A stretch of DNA of 64,000 nt from Heterobilharzia americana (taxonomy: Eukaryota; Platyhelminthes; Trematoda; Strigeidida; Schistosomatidae). The position numbers and the translations under genes were made by a program. The DNA is taken from positions 106,386,701 to 106,450,700 of the forward strand of contig OX104134.1 in the NCBI GenBank assembly GCA_944470555.2, read 5' to 3'. Positions 11,101 through 22,159 of the stretch are shown one piece after another (the stretch's first letter is position 1; each line of letters begins with the position of its first letter). The notes beneath the pieces are model-generated. The model saw nothing but the letters and a program-made list of their open reading frames with translations, was not told where the DNA came from and ran no database searches.

Positions 11101-13509
11101 TCCAGACTGGGTGTCTTATTATTATATTATAATTACTATTTGTCCCTTCGGTTCCTAGTGGAACATAGGGCTTCAGTAGCACGTCTCCGATGCACCCTCT
11201 TCTCTGAAATCTTTCAAACCTGGCTCCACGACTACCTACAAACTTTCATTTCTTCCCCAAATGATCTCCTCCACGTCACCCTCACCTTGGACGCCCAACT
11301 AGTCGTTTCCCATGGGGGTTCCACTCAGCTACATAGCCTGACCCGTGATGTCCCCAGTCGGCCTTCTCAGTGTATTCCCAATCCATGTCCACTTCCTTCC
11401 AGTCCATATTTGTTGAGCGATAGCTTCTTGGTTGGTTCGTTCCCACAGCTCCTTGTTGCTTATTCTCATTATTCTGGCCATCTGAGCTTCAGTAACGAGC
11501 CAGAGTAGGCAGTTGCTGATGCATGTCTGTAGTTTGTTAGAAATCCATTTCGTAACGGGCCAAGCTTTTTAACAATATAGCAGCACTGACTCGACTGAAT
11601 TAGTGTTGAAAATCTGGATGCTGTTCACGTTTTATGCTGAGTGGAGTGCAGAAGATCTCCATACTGGTTTCAGGCTAATGAATGCCTCTCTAGGTGTCTT
11701 TCCGATACTGGCTTCCTTTGACGTCCTTGTCTGTGCCACCACCACTTGTAGTTGAAACGATGCGGCCTAAATAGGTGAAGGAGGCTACTTCCTTTAGGTT
11801 GCTCCCGTTGATGGTGATCGGAGTTTGTTGTTGTTGGTGGTGGTGTTGTTGGTTGGGTATCTTCATCACCTCTGTCTTCTCTATGTTCACATGAAGTCTC
11901 GTCATCGCTGCCCTGCCTCTTCTGTCAACTTGTTAGTTTTCGCTTGTAGATCTTCCAGTTCGGGTGACAAGACATTAGACACAAGTCATCGACAAAATCC
12001 AAATATCCTAGGATCCTTTCCCCGGTCCACTGTATGGCCCCCTTCTCGCTCCTCACTGTTTCTCGCAGTCGACCAGTCGACCACAATCAGGAATATCATG
12101 GATGATAGTATACAGCCTGCTTCAATCCTGTCTCATATCTTCACTTCAAAAGCATCACTGAGCTTCCCATTGTGAATTACTTGGCCGGCATGTGGCATCT
12201 TCATTTAGTTGTTGAATGAGGCGGATAAAGGTTTGTGGTATTCCGTAGTATTGAAGCAGTTTCCAAATTACCTCTCGGTCGACGCTGTCAAAGGCCTTCT
12301 CAAAGTCGATGAAGTTGAGGTAGAGTTGAGTTGAGTTGAGTTGACTGCCATTCTATACTCTGTTCTATGATGATGCGTAGTGTAGAGTTGCAATTTGGTC
12401 CATCCATGATTTGTTCTTCCTGAATACAGCCAGCCAGCCTGTTCCAGTCTTAGTTTTGAATCCAGTGCATCCTTCAGCCTCTCCAGGATGATGCGGCCTT
12501 ATATTTTGCTTGCTCTGGGTGGACAGGAGAGTGATTCCGCACCAGTTCTTCAAAAACACTGAGGTCTCCCTTCTTCGGCAGTTTGACAAGGTAACCCTTC
12601 TTCCAATCAATGGCCAGGTACCTTCTCTTCCTTCAAAACCCTCTGCAATAGTAATGTCAGCATGTCCGCTGTTGTCCCTGAGTCTGTTCTCAGTGCTTCT
12701 GGTGGGATTCCATCTGGTCCTGCTGCTTTCCCGCATTTCAGTGGCTTTATGGCGTTCAGGACTTCCATTTATGTTCGAGGATTTATGTTCACTTGTAGTT
12801 CTGTGACTGGGCTGTAGGTGGTATTTCTGGACGAAGTGCAGGTGGTGGTGGTGGTCGATTCAAGAGCTTCTTGAAGTGGTCAGCCCATCGTTTCCCCTGT
12901 TCCTCTTCTCCTCTCTGGTAATTAGATTTCATTCATCATATTTTATTGGTTTCATCTGTGTTGATCTCTTCCCTTCCAGACAGTGAGTAACATGGTTATT
13001 TGATATAATAATGTCAGGTCTCCTCTATCTCTTTTTACCTACAGCCTGTTCTGCTCCAATTACCAGTGTGTCGTAGAAGTGTCTTTCGTTTTCGTTGTTA
13101 AGTGTAGTGTTTCATATATTGTACTCAGTTCATCTTCTCGTCGTTCATCCTTGCACTGGACTGGTTTATCTTCTGTTTCAACATCCTCCTTTCCCTGCTC
13201 TATCAGCTTCCATATGTTCGTCGAGATTCATTCCATTCCCTATCTACTTTCTTCTTCCTTCCTAACACGGTTATGCAGTTTTCCTCCAACATCTCTTTCA
13301 AAAAGTTCCAGTGCCCATTCACACAGGTTTCTTCTGGGATGTTGATCGATATCTCCCATTTTGTCTTGATGGCTGACGTGAAGATGTCCCTTGCAGTTTC
13401 GTCCTTTAATTTCTAGGTGTTCAGCTTCAACTGTGGTCGATCATCACCAGCTTCTTCTGTGAAGGCTTTCAACTTGATTTGGAAGGTAGGTTCCTTGTAC
13501 TAGATGGTC

Positions 13510-13537
13510 AGTGAGTGAGTGAGTGAGTGAGTGAGTG
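13510..13537. repeat. (GTGA)n microsatellite inside RTE copy A
   Basis: About seven GTGA units lie at an endonuclease position where copy B (near 19263) and copy D (near 37845) have only three or four units and copy C has none. Confidence 0.85.
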
Positions 13538-14122
13538 GTGTGAACCTACATCTCCTCCTCTTCTACATCTGATCTTGTGTCCAGTCGACTGACTACCTCT
13601 CCACTCTCTTCACAGTGTGATCAAGTCGATCTGATTCTCAGGGTGGTGTGTCTTGGTGTTTGGTGAAATCAAATCCATGTCGCTTTGTGGATATCCTTGT
13701 GCTTGACTGCAATCACCAAATCGTTGAATGCGCAGAAGTCTGCAAACAGTTCTCCATTCTCACTCCTCATTTCACAGAGTGCTTCTCCACTCATGCACAG
13801 TTCTCTTCCTGTGTTGTCCACTCCCAGTTTCACTGGCAATCATGTCATCCCACCACATTCATTAGAATGGATTTTGATGTCGCCATCGCCAACTGTGTTG
13901 GGCTCTTGTCCATTACTGATTGTAGTTGTCTGTAGAATCCCGCCTTCTTCTCTTCATCTGCATTATTTGTAGGTGTGTAGCGTAGCGTAGCGTGGTGCAG
14001 CGTAGTGCAGCGCAGCGCAGCATGGCATTGTATGATTGTGACCTTGATTCCTTCATTTTGAGTTGAGTCATCTTGCTGTGATGATGGTGATCGTGTAGGA
14101 GTAGATTGGTTCCCACTGAATG

Positions 14123-14153
14123 AGAGGGAGAAGGAGAGAGAGAGAGAGAGAGC
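14123..14153. repeat. (GA)n microsatellite inside RTE copy A
   Basis: A GAGAGG/GA-rich tract in the endonuclease region, also present in copies B (near 19890) and D (near 37222, inverted) but absent from C. Confidence 0.8.
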
Positions 14154-14618
14154 CTTCGATGCTCTTCAAGGGGACATCATGATAGCCATTGGAAAACTCA
14201 GTGTACTGTGCTCGTGGTTGTCATGTCGTCTGTGTGACAATATCGCAGTGGGTTATTGATTCTCCAGTTGACAGTGTGTAGAGTCCACTTCCATTCGATT
14301 CACTCTTACAGATTCCTATAACTTCTATGCCATGCGTTTTCATCTATTTTGGAACCCGGGCAGCCTTGTCAGCGAGCTAGGTTCAAACATGTTTGGACAC
14401 TATGTGTCCCCATGTTTACTTTTGCTTTCATCGAGATAAGAGAAGACACATCAGCCAATTGGCCAATTGGCTTCCCGAAGGCTTTCACCAATCGGCGTCA
14501 TTTCGTCTCTCCGATTCTGGCGAGGAATAAGTTTGTTTTCACAAATCACTATGATGCCATCAACATATCTCTTGTCAAAAGGAACTATACCCATGAGTTC
14601 ACTAGCCAGATTTTCAAT

Positions 14619-14831
14619 TTATGACATATAAATATCAGCTATTAGTGGTCCTAATGGACTACCCATAGCTATACCGTCAACTTGTCGAAAGCATTCACCT
14701 TCAAATGTGAAGTGGACTTTGTCGGTACACAGCAATAATAACTCCTTCAGAAAGTTTGGAGTAACAGGAAATGGGAGGTTTTTAGAGGATATATAGTCAC
14801 AGAGAATGCTAATAGTCTTGAACAGTGGCAC
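14619..14831 (-). pseudogene. PLE reverse transcriptase palm fragment
   Basis: A 70-codon frame with FTFEGECFRQVDGIAMGSPLGPLIADIYMS, the block just before YxDD in PLE RTs. Reading on past the stop gives KRYVDGIIVICEN, a YxDD motif with its second Asp changed to Gly, and then the RTE junction. This is a truncated, dead copy. Confidence 0.7.
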
Positions 14832-14978
14832 GTTAGTGAATAAGGAATTTATATAGAAAAAGTATATAATCTTGTTTTTATATTCATGTTACTAAGACAG
14901 TCAACAATTTGAAAAGAATCTTTCAATGAAAACTTACAGAATTCGTTTCGAACTGGATTTAACATTTTTACCAACTAT

Positions 14979-15503
14979 TTAGCCAGTTAATGTGTGGGGG
15001 AACAACATAGACAATATAGGGCGTAAGGGATTATTACCTTTATGAATCGTAGGTAATCCATATAAATTTGGAAATTCGAATCCCATAGGTCTCAATGAAT
15101 TAAATTCCTCTTTGCTAATGGCATTCATATCCAAAAGTTTCACTAAATAAGCGGTTACCTTTGCTTCCAATTTTCTAATATCTTCTGATTGGACGTCGGC
15201 TATGAATTTGCTTTCATCGCCGATGATGGATAACATTTTATTTTTATAGTCAGATTTATTCATCAAAACGATACCTGATCCCTTATCGGGTTCAAGAATG
15301 ATTACATCCGATCTGTTTCGTAATTCTCTCAAAGATTTGAAGTGCAGTGAACTCAGAATGCTTCTTTGTCTTCTTTCTGAACTATGGAATTGGTGAGTAA
15401 GATCAACTAATTCAGCCTTTAACCAACTTTGATCATCTGAAGATGTAGGGACAAGAGGGCTCAAATGGTCATAGAGATTTTCAAACTGAGCATCAATATC
15501 CAA
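14979..15503 (-). pseudogene. PLE N-terminal/RT fingers fragment
   Basis: A 174-codon open frame. It contains the PLE-typical sequence DVIILEPDKGSGIVLMNKSD (residues about 65-84) and, near the C end, PNLYGLPTIHKGNNPLRPIL, the KIHK-like block before motif A. It ends at a stop just after this block; the rest of the RT is in another frame downstream on the minus strand. It belongs to the truncated element inside RTE copy A, and no functional protein is expected. Confidence 0.7.
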
Positions 15504-16018
15504 TTGAGAGATTTGCCTGTTTGGAACTGAAAAATTGAATCCAAGGGAAAACTACTCTTTCTCATGAATTGAAAGTACAACACAGGACAAATTAGTCACA
15601 TATTTATCTGAGACACATGGAAATGGGTTTGCATGAATGTCATTAGAAAGGGATCTAGAAAATGTTTGCTTTGTTCTATCCTTCGTCTTGCTGATTACGG
15701 AGCTACAAAAATTGATGAATTTAATGTGGCATATAAGAGAAATATCCTACAATACGGATAAGCATGAATATGCATTTCAGTTAAGCTGCATAGCTTCTCA
15801 TTGCAATTATCTATGTGTGATTTCATAAGCTGAACAAGATTTGAAAGGTTGGATTGCAGGATCGCAGCATTTTGTAAAATTGTCTGGGAAAAATGTGATC
15901 AGAAATGCACGATTTATAGAATTCCAATTTCACTTTCTCCAATGCTACTTTATACTTCAGGTTAAATAGTTCATTTAATCGCTTAACAGTGCATGGAGGG
16001 AGTCTTCTCTTTAAAAGA

Positions 16019-16137
16019 TTGAAACAGTTAGTCCCTTTTATGAATTTCGATAGCGTAATTAGAAGACGAAGTTTATCTGATAAACTTCATCTTCCAATTA
16101 CGCTATCGAAATTCATAAAAGGGACTAACTGTTTCAA
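16019..16137. repeat. 59-bp hairpin with 1-nt loop at the PLE 5' end
   Basis: Arms 16019-16077 and 16079-16137 are inverted copies with two mismatches and a single T between them. The outer end of the right arm coincides with the PLE/RTE junction. The duplicated sequence is the PLE N-terminal coding piece LSKFIKGTNCFN. Confidence 0.9.
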
Positions 16138-16997
16138 ATTTTTATATTTTGTTTGTACTTTGAAGTTTCTGTGGCAGTTGGATTGGTTTTCTGGGGTAGG
16201 GTTGCTAGCCATATGCCCAGTCTTCGCTCTTTACCAGGGCTTAGGACCGGCTAGTAACTAGTGAGCTAGTTAACCAGGCGAGGTTATTAGAATTTACTAA
16301 TTTCGAATCAACAAATCTACTAATATTGGTTTAGCATTTGTGCTCTAGTAGTCCAGTTGACCCTGACCGATTGCTTTGAACTGACCTATGTATTTGATCC
16401 TGCATTCGTTTCAAAGAGTTTGGTAAATCAATTTATTCTACATTATTGGATCAGTAAGATGATTTCACCTACAATGTTTGTTCGTAAGTGAGTTTGTAGG
16501 TCCAAATCCCAATCTAATCCCAGGCTTTGTGACAATTCTTCGTAACGCTTCTATGTAGGCTTTCTCTGTATGGTGGCATAGTAGAGGCTTTCAACTTTCT
16601 CTCACCTCCCATATCCCACCTATCTCCATTATGTCTGCAACTATTATTAGCTAACTTATTATTAACACCTGTGTTATTACTGCTGCTCTAGTTATTCAAA
16701 ATTGCCTTGCCACGAACTAGTTACCCTCCTAAATTTATCAGTCAACTCATAAGAAATCGAAAGAAAAATATGAGCTGCAGTTGCATCTGAATCAATAATG
16801 GGACGCAATATCAAAAAAACTGAGATTGAGAAATTTCACACCATGGTGGTTTACTGCAGAGAGAGAACCTCAGTTAGCAGCCTTGATATCTTACGCTTTA
16901 TCACACTACTGGATTCTAATTGAGTAGTAATACGCGCATGACAAAAATTATTATTATAAGTGAAAAACTTGGGCACTGTGGTGGAATGCAATTCCGT

Positions 16998-17623
16998 ATT
17001 AGATTTGTTTATTTGATATATAGCGCACAGTGATACAGTATTATTTACTTGATTACGTTTCGAGCATAAATTATTGCTCATAATCATACCATACCATACC
17101 ATAATCATACCAATATAATCTACCAAATTCCATGTAATGACTGTGAGGTCAAATACATAGGTCAAACTAGCCGGTCAGGGTCAGTTAGATTAGCAGAACA
17201 TAGGAATTTAGCTAAACATAGAACAACAGACCCCAATAAGATCAGTTATCTAGAAAAACACTCGGCCATTGCATTACATTCATTAACACACAACCACACA
17301 ATAGGGTGGGACAAAACCACTGTACTTGAGTCTAATATAGCTGGGTGGAGAGAGAGATTAATTACTGAATCTTTGTTCATCGAATCCAGACCCAACACAT
17401 GTAATAGGAATGACGCAACACCTATACCAGAGATATGGAAAACTTTACTACCAATCAACAAACAAAAAAACGAAGAGAGATCAGGTGACAGGACTATAAA
17501 ATCAGATATCGAAAGAAGTGTGATTACATTGATATGATTATGAGCAATAATTTATGCTCGAAACGTAATCAAGTAAATAATACTGTATCACTGTGCGCTT
17601 TATATCAAATAAACAAATCTAAT
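16998..17623 (+). mobile_element. Short PLE copy framed by 90-bp inverted repeats
   Basis: Arms 16998-17087 and 17534-17623 are inverted copies differing at one position. Between them a clean open frame (about 17107-17520) encodes the C-terminal GIY-YIG module: IIYQIPCNDCEVKYIGQTSR, VRLAEHRNLAKH, then WRERLITESLFIESRP and IPEIWKTLLP. The right arm is the natural 3' end of the family (compare 10570-10680 and 48958-49053), so the left arm looks like a copy of it joined to the 5'-truncated element. There is a (CATAC)n-like tract at 17085-17103. Confidence 0.8.
17107..17538 (+). pseudogene. PLE GIY-YIG endonuclease module, open but N-truncated
   Basis: The frame is uninterrupted from NIIYQIPCNDCEVKYIGQTS to about the stop at 17536-17538. 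It shows the PLE-style CxxC insertion just before the tyrosine of YIG, the VRLAEHR block and an acidic/basic C-terminal tail (KNEERSGDRTIKSDIERS). There is no start and no RT. The intact frame next to near-identical arms suggests a young insertion. Family role: nicking DNA to prime reverse transcription. Confidence 0.7.
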
Positions 17624-17954
17624 GTGGAAAAATTATTATTATTTGTTCCTTCGGTTCCAAGTGGAATATACGGCTTCAGTAGCACGTCTCCATTACACTC
17701 TCCTCTCTCCAGTCTATTCAACCTGGATCCACGACTGCCCACAACCTTTCATTTCTTCCCCACACAATCTCCTCCATGTCACCCTCAGCTCGGACACACA
17801 ACTTGTCATTCCCCATTTGGGTTCCACTCGATGACCTGGACTGGCCTGACGCGTGATGTTCCCAATCAGTCTTCTCCGTGGATGTCCAATCCAATATATC
17901 TCGAGTTTCTCCTGCATATTTGTTGAGCGATGGATTGTTGGTTGGTTGGGTGGT

Positions 17955-17955
<1 letters not shown>

Positions 17956-17990
<35 letters not shown>
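17956..17990. repeat. (AGCC)n at the deletion joint of RTE copy B
   Basis: About eight AGCC units preceded by a degenerate GGTT tract. It lies exactly where copy B skips about 950 bp relative to copy C. Confidence 0.85.
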
Positions 17991-17991
<1 letters not shown>

Positions 17992-18177
17992 ACCATCCAG
18001 CCTGTTCCAGTCGTCATTTTCAATGCAAAGCATTCTTCAGTCTCTCCAGGATGATGTGGATTAATATTTTGCTTGAGGTGGAGAGGGGAGGGAGCATGAT
18101 TCCTCACCAGTTCTTGCAAAGACTTCGGTCTCCCTTCTTTGGAAGCCTGACAAGGTAGCACTTCTTCCAATAGGCAC

Positions 18178-18255
18178 GTCCCTTCCCTTCCCTTCCCTTC
18201 CTTCCTTCCTTCCTTCCTTCCTTCCTTCCTTCCTTCCTTCCTTCCTTCCTTCCTT
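18178..18255. repeat. (CCTT)n microsatellite inside RTE copy B
   Basis: About 78 bp of CCTTC/CCTT units. Copy D has only a short GGAAG tract at the same element position (near 38878-38905); A and C have none. Open frames through it (KEGR repeats) are artefacts of the repeat. Confidence 0.9.
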
Positions 18256-18490
18256 GCAATCCTTCTGCAATAGTGGTGTCAGCATATCCACTATTGTTGT
18301 CTCTACATCTGTTTCCAGTGCTCATGACGGAATCCCATCTGGTCCTGCTACTTTCCCAGATTTCAGAAACTTCATGGCGTTCACGACTTCAATTCTGATT
18401 TTGTCGGAGGGTTTGTGTTTACTGGTATTTCTGTGGCTGAGCTGCAGGTGGTATTTCTGGACGAGTTGCAGGTGTTGTGTGTGGTGGTGA

Positions 18491-18518
18491 TGGTACTGGT
18501 ACTGGTACTGGTACTGGT
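18491..18518. repeat. (GGTACT)n microsatellite inside RTE copy B
   Basis: Four to five hexamer units in the region encoding the proline-rich linker before the RT. The same position is expanded in copy D at 38617-38641. Confidence 0.85.
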
Positions 18519-19089
18519 GGTCGATTCAACAGTTTCCTGAAGTGGTCAACAAATCCTTTCCTTTGTTCCTCATCTTTCGTGGCAACTAACAACCCTTCAC
18601 TATCTTTCATTGCTTTCATCTGACTTCATCTCTCCCCCCCAGATAGTGAGTAACATAGTTATTTGATATAGTGTTGTCAGATCTCTCTCTGTCTCTCTGT
18701 CTCTCCTACCTGCAGCTTGCTCTGCTTCACTTGCAAGTGTGTCGTAGAAGTGTCCTTTTATCTTCCCATCCACTCCTCTTCACTTCGTTGTCCAGTGTTG
18801 TGTTTTATACGTTGCACACAGTTCCTCTTTTTGTTCTTCATCCCTACACTACACTACAATGCAGTGCAGTGCACTAGTTCATCTCTTGCTTCACCATCTT
18901 CCCCTCCCTCCTCTATCCGTCTCCATGTTCACATCGAGATCCATTCCTCGTCTTGCCTCTTCTTCTTCCTTCCTAATACGGTTATGCAGCTTTACTTCCA
19001 CATCACTTTCAAAGAGTTCCAGTGTTATTCCACTCAGGTTTCCTCCACGGGGTTGTTGCTCAATGTCTCCCATTGTGTCCCAGTGACTT

Positions 19090-19131
19090 GCTGACTGACT
19101 GACTAACTGACTGACTGACTGACTAACTGAC
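19090..19131. repeat. (CTGA)n microsatellite inside RTE copy B
   Basis: About ten CTGA/CTAA units. Copy D carries a comparable tract at 37995-38048, whereas A (near 13372) and C (near 32938) have a single unit. Confidence 0.85.
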
Positions 19132-20204
19132 GTGAAGATGTCTTTTGTAGTATTCTCCTTCAGTTTCTGAGTGTTCAACTTCAACTGTGGTCGATCATCA
19201 CCAGCTTCTTCTGTGAAGGCCTTCAACTTGATTTGGAAGGTAGGTTCCTTGTACTAGATGGTCAGTGAGTGAGTGAGTGGTGTGAACCTACATCTCCTCC
19301 TCTTCTACATCTGATCTTGTGTCCAGTCGACTGACTACCTCTCCACTCTCTTCACAGTGTGATCAAGTCGATCTGATTCTCAGGGTGGTGTATCTTGGTG
19401 TTTGGTGAAATCAAATCCATGTCGCTTTGTGGATATCCTTGTGCTTGAACATAGTGCTTGACTGCAATCACCAAATCGTTGAATGCGCAGAAGTCTGCTA
19501 ACAGTTCTCCATTCTCACTCCTCATTTCACAGAGTGCTTCTCCACTCATGCACAGTTCTCTTCCTGTGTTGTCCACTCCCAGTTTCACTGGCAATCATGT
19601 CATCCCACCACATTCATTAGAATGGATTTTGATGTCGCCATCGCCAACTGTGTTGGGCTCTTGTCCATTACTGATTGTAGTTGTCTGTAGAATCCCGCCT
19701 TCTTCTCTTCATCTGCATTATTTGTAGGTGTGTAGCGTAGCGTAGCGTGGTGCAGCGTAGTGCAGCGCAGCGCAGCATGGCATTGTATGATTGTGACCTT
19801 GATTCCTTCATTTTGAGTTGAGTCATCTTGCTGTGATGATGGTGATCGTGTAGGAGTAGATTGGTTCCCACTGAATGAGAGGGAGAAGGAGAGAGAGAGA
19901 GAGAGAGCCTTCGATGCTCTTCAAGGGGACATCATGATAGCCATTGGAAAACTCAGTGTACTGTGCTCGTGGTTGTCATGTCGTCTGTGTGACAATATCG
20001 CAGTGGGTTATTGATTCTCCAGTTGACAGTGTGTAGAGTCCACTTCCATTCGATTCACTCTTACAGATTCCTATAACTTCTATGCCATGCGTTTTCATCT
20101 ATTTTGGAACCCGGGCAGCCTTGTCAGCGAGCTAGGTTCAAACATGTTTGGACACTATGTGTCCCCATGTTTACTTTTGCTTTCATCGAGATAAGCAAAG
20201 ACAC

Positions 20205-20980
20205 ATGCGCCTGCAAGGCCTTGAAAACTAGTTAGGTAGTTTCCAAAAATTCATAGTGTTAGTTCGACATATTCATTGAACTGAGAGATAGTAAGGTTAA
20301 GTGAATTAAAACGGTTGGTTTCTATTTGGGTATTTTGCTAACGCAGTATATGGTCATGGAAACGGATACCCGAGTTTTGACTAGCGAAACTCGTTTTTCT
20401 ATCTGTCGAAGGATGAAGACATTGGAAGTGCCATTTTGTAGTCTGAGGCACTGTTTCGGACGATCAGTGATGCTGTTTCATGAACTTGTATAGTTACCAA
20501 GGTCCACAAGGAAAAAAATTAAAGATGGGGTAATATTAATAACACAGAATCCGAACGATTAGAAAGCATTAATGTGGAAGGTTAGTAGTCATCAGGAGGA
20601 AATTTAGTGCCGACAGAGATGTTAGTGATATTCACTGGTTGATTGCATGTGTATAAAAATTTCCAGTGGGTCAGAATTAGATCTTAGTCATTCTTTTGTT
20701 GTGTATTAAGCATCAATTTCATGAATAGCAAGATAGTAATAAACCTTTTCCTACAAATAACTTCTTACCTTTCAAGGTTTCCACTATTTTCATCTGATCA
20801 ACAAAGCTATTATTCATTCATCATTGAAACTATGAAGTAAATTTTGATGTGCTTGACCGATGTCTGCCGTTTCTACCTGACTTCATGGTCGGGTTACTTT
20901 AATAATACCACCTACTTGTCAGGAACGTTAGCCTGAGGTCAAAGTTCGTGGCTATCCCGTTGTATACATAACTTGATACT
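20205..20980. other. Unassigned spacer
   Basis: Sequence between RTE copy B and a tRNA-like SINE. No ORF above 60 codons and no recognisable repeat. Confidence 0.4.
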
Positions 20981-20984
20981 GCGT

Positions 20985-21140
20985 AATGAAGGGGGTGAGA
21001 TAGGAACCTGGGTCACAGTAAGACTGGAACTAGCGGCTCACAGGCTACCGGCCCGGTGCTCTACCAATTGCCAATACAAGATCCATCTGTTGAGGAGGTC
21101 TTGGCAATACTTTCATCACCGAGGATTTTGCCCCGGTGCC
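20985..21140 (-). repeat. tRNA-like SINE head (family S2), minus strand
   Basis: In minus sense: TTGGTAGAGCACCGGGCC (A-box region, near 21055-21072), then CTAGTTCCAGTC (B-box-like, near 21023-21036). The family resembles the plus-strand copy at 49288-49395. Confidence 0.5.
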
Positions 21141-22150
21141 ATATGAATATGTGAAGCGTGACTTCATATTCAGCGTAATTTCACTAGTGACTCAGTCAAG
21201 TTTTCTCATTCAATTTATGGTTTCTCCTAACATATAATTTAATTGAGAAAGAAGGGGATGAGCAATACATTCAAACGCATTTGTGACGGTAAGAAAGGGT
21301 CATCGGCAAGAGTAACAGAGATGAAAAGTCCACTTCATAGGTGACTTCAGACGAGAAAACTTGACATTCAAATTTTGGAGAAAAAAAATCGAAACCCCAA
21401 TTACAAGTAAACGTTGATGAAACGATCTTGTACTTAGCATCCAGAGAAATACTGAACATTAAGCACAGACATGAGGCCGAAAATCTATTAATCAACAAAA
21501 TAATCAGTCATTAAATAGTTGAAAACTGATCACATCAATCACATATTGTATCAACAGAAAAGATAACACAACTGTGTCAACATAAATCATTCACATGTGT
21601 GACTTTTAGAAATCTTGAGGTCAAAAGGTAGACAGGTGACGAAATATTGTTGCTGATTCATATTCTAATATTTCAAATTGAATAGAAATTCTGCCTCATC
21701 ATTCGACTGACGCACAAACGCTCCATTTCTTTACGAATGAAACTTGGATAGGGTGACCCAGGGAAATAACATGGCATAGATTAATATTGAGTAAATTTCA
21801 TTTTGTTGACTGCATTATTTCTAATATCTTTAGAGGGCACTAGCAACTGCTGAAATAACCAATCAGATTTCTCTATTTTATAAAAATCTGACTTTTTAGA
21901 CGAAGTAGAGAAACCTAATTGGTTATTTCAGTTATTGCTAGGGTGGCTTTTAAGGTCACTCATTATCTCATGCCAACCGTTATTAGCGATAATGCATGCA
22001 GTTTGCTTAGTCATTGTGCGATTAAACAATGTACACACACCTTATAGACTGCCTTAATCATTAAGCCCTTCGCAAAGACTTGGAGCAGACACTGTGTGCA
22101 GGGTGTTCTATTTAGTTAATGAGCTGATATTCTATATCATTCACTGACAA
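21140..22150. other. Spacer with no recognised gene
   Basis: Apart from the palindrome at 21834-21950 I see no coding or RNA feature. The ORF at 21271-21498 (minus) has no domain. Confidence 0.35.
21834..21950. repeat. MITE-like palindrome
   Basis: The left arm (GCACTAGCAACTGCTGAAAT near 21837) and right arm (ATTTCAGTTATTGCTAGGGT near 21925) are inverted copies around an AT-rich centre. Similar palindromes lie at 36655-36750 and, eroded, at 6315-6395. No coding capacity. Confidence 0.6.
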
Positions 22151-22159
22151 ACATTTTCA

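Larger units (their letters stand above)
14542..16137 (-). mobile_element. PLE inserted in the 5' UTR of RTE copy A
   Basis: The RTE sequence stops after GTTTGTTTTCA (14541) and resumes with TTTATATTTTGTTTG at 16141, contiguous in copy C. In between, minus-strand translation gives a PLE: N-terminal region (about 16060-15600), the DKGSGIVLMNKSDY block and GLPTIHKGNNPLRPI (15503-14979), then FTFEGECFRQVDGIAMGSPLGPLIADIYMS (14831-14619). The RT stops within KRYVDGIIVICEN, so the 3' half including the nuclease is missing. The sequence TTTCA flanks both sides and may be target duplication or microhomology. The 5' end is a hairpin. Confidence 0.78.
11116..16285 (-). mobile_element. RTE-clade non-LTR element, copy A, split by a PLE
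   Basis: The minus-strand order 5' to 3' is a 5' UTR (16285-16138), a PLE insertion (16137-14542), the APE-type endonuclease region (about 14540-13300), the RT region (about 12900-11700) and the C-terminal region ending in an ATT-rich tail near 11116. Each part aligns with full-length copy C, and the 5' end stops at the same AACCTCGCCTGG start. The frame is broken many times and the endonuclease region carries microsatellites that C lacks. Over about 1 kb (13400-14430) it is almost identical to copies B and D. Confidence 0.8.
17632..20204 (-). mobile_element. RTE-clade element, copy B, internally deleted
   Basis: The 3' end with an ATT tail lies at 17632, beside the PLE hairpin. The C-terminal block runs to about 17935, then an AGCC tract, then sequence that in copy C begins about 950 bp farther upstream, so most of the RT palm is missing. 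The remainder (18000-20204) covers the RT N-terminal and endonuclease regions, 5'-truncated. Microsatellites have expanded at several positions. The stretch 19170-20195 is nearly identical to copy A 13400-14430. Confidence 0.78.

Noticed and set aside
13648..13972. Plus-strand ORFs of 95 codons, repeated at 19458 and inverted at 37399
   Set aside because: Antisense shadows of the RTE endonuclease; conserved only because the element copies are alike.
17085..17103. CATAC repeats considered as a CRISPR-like or satellite array
   Set aside because: Only a few 5-bp units without spacers; a simple microsatellite.
16998..17623. Hammerhead in the PLE arm (hairpin GAGCA...TGCTC followed by GAAAC)
   Set aside because: The position that should read CTGATGA is TGATTAT or similar in all copies, so at least two core bases differ. 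Kept only as a conserved hairpin; a covariance search could reverse this.
17714..18170. ORF of 150 codons, minus strand
   Set aside because: It runs through the deletion joint and AGCC tract of RTE copy B; a mixture of element frames, not a gene.
18061..18325. Lys-Glu-Gly-Arg repeat proteins, minus strand
   Set aside because: Products of the CCTT microsatellite within RTE copy B.
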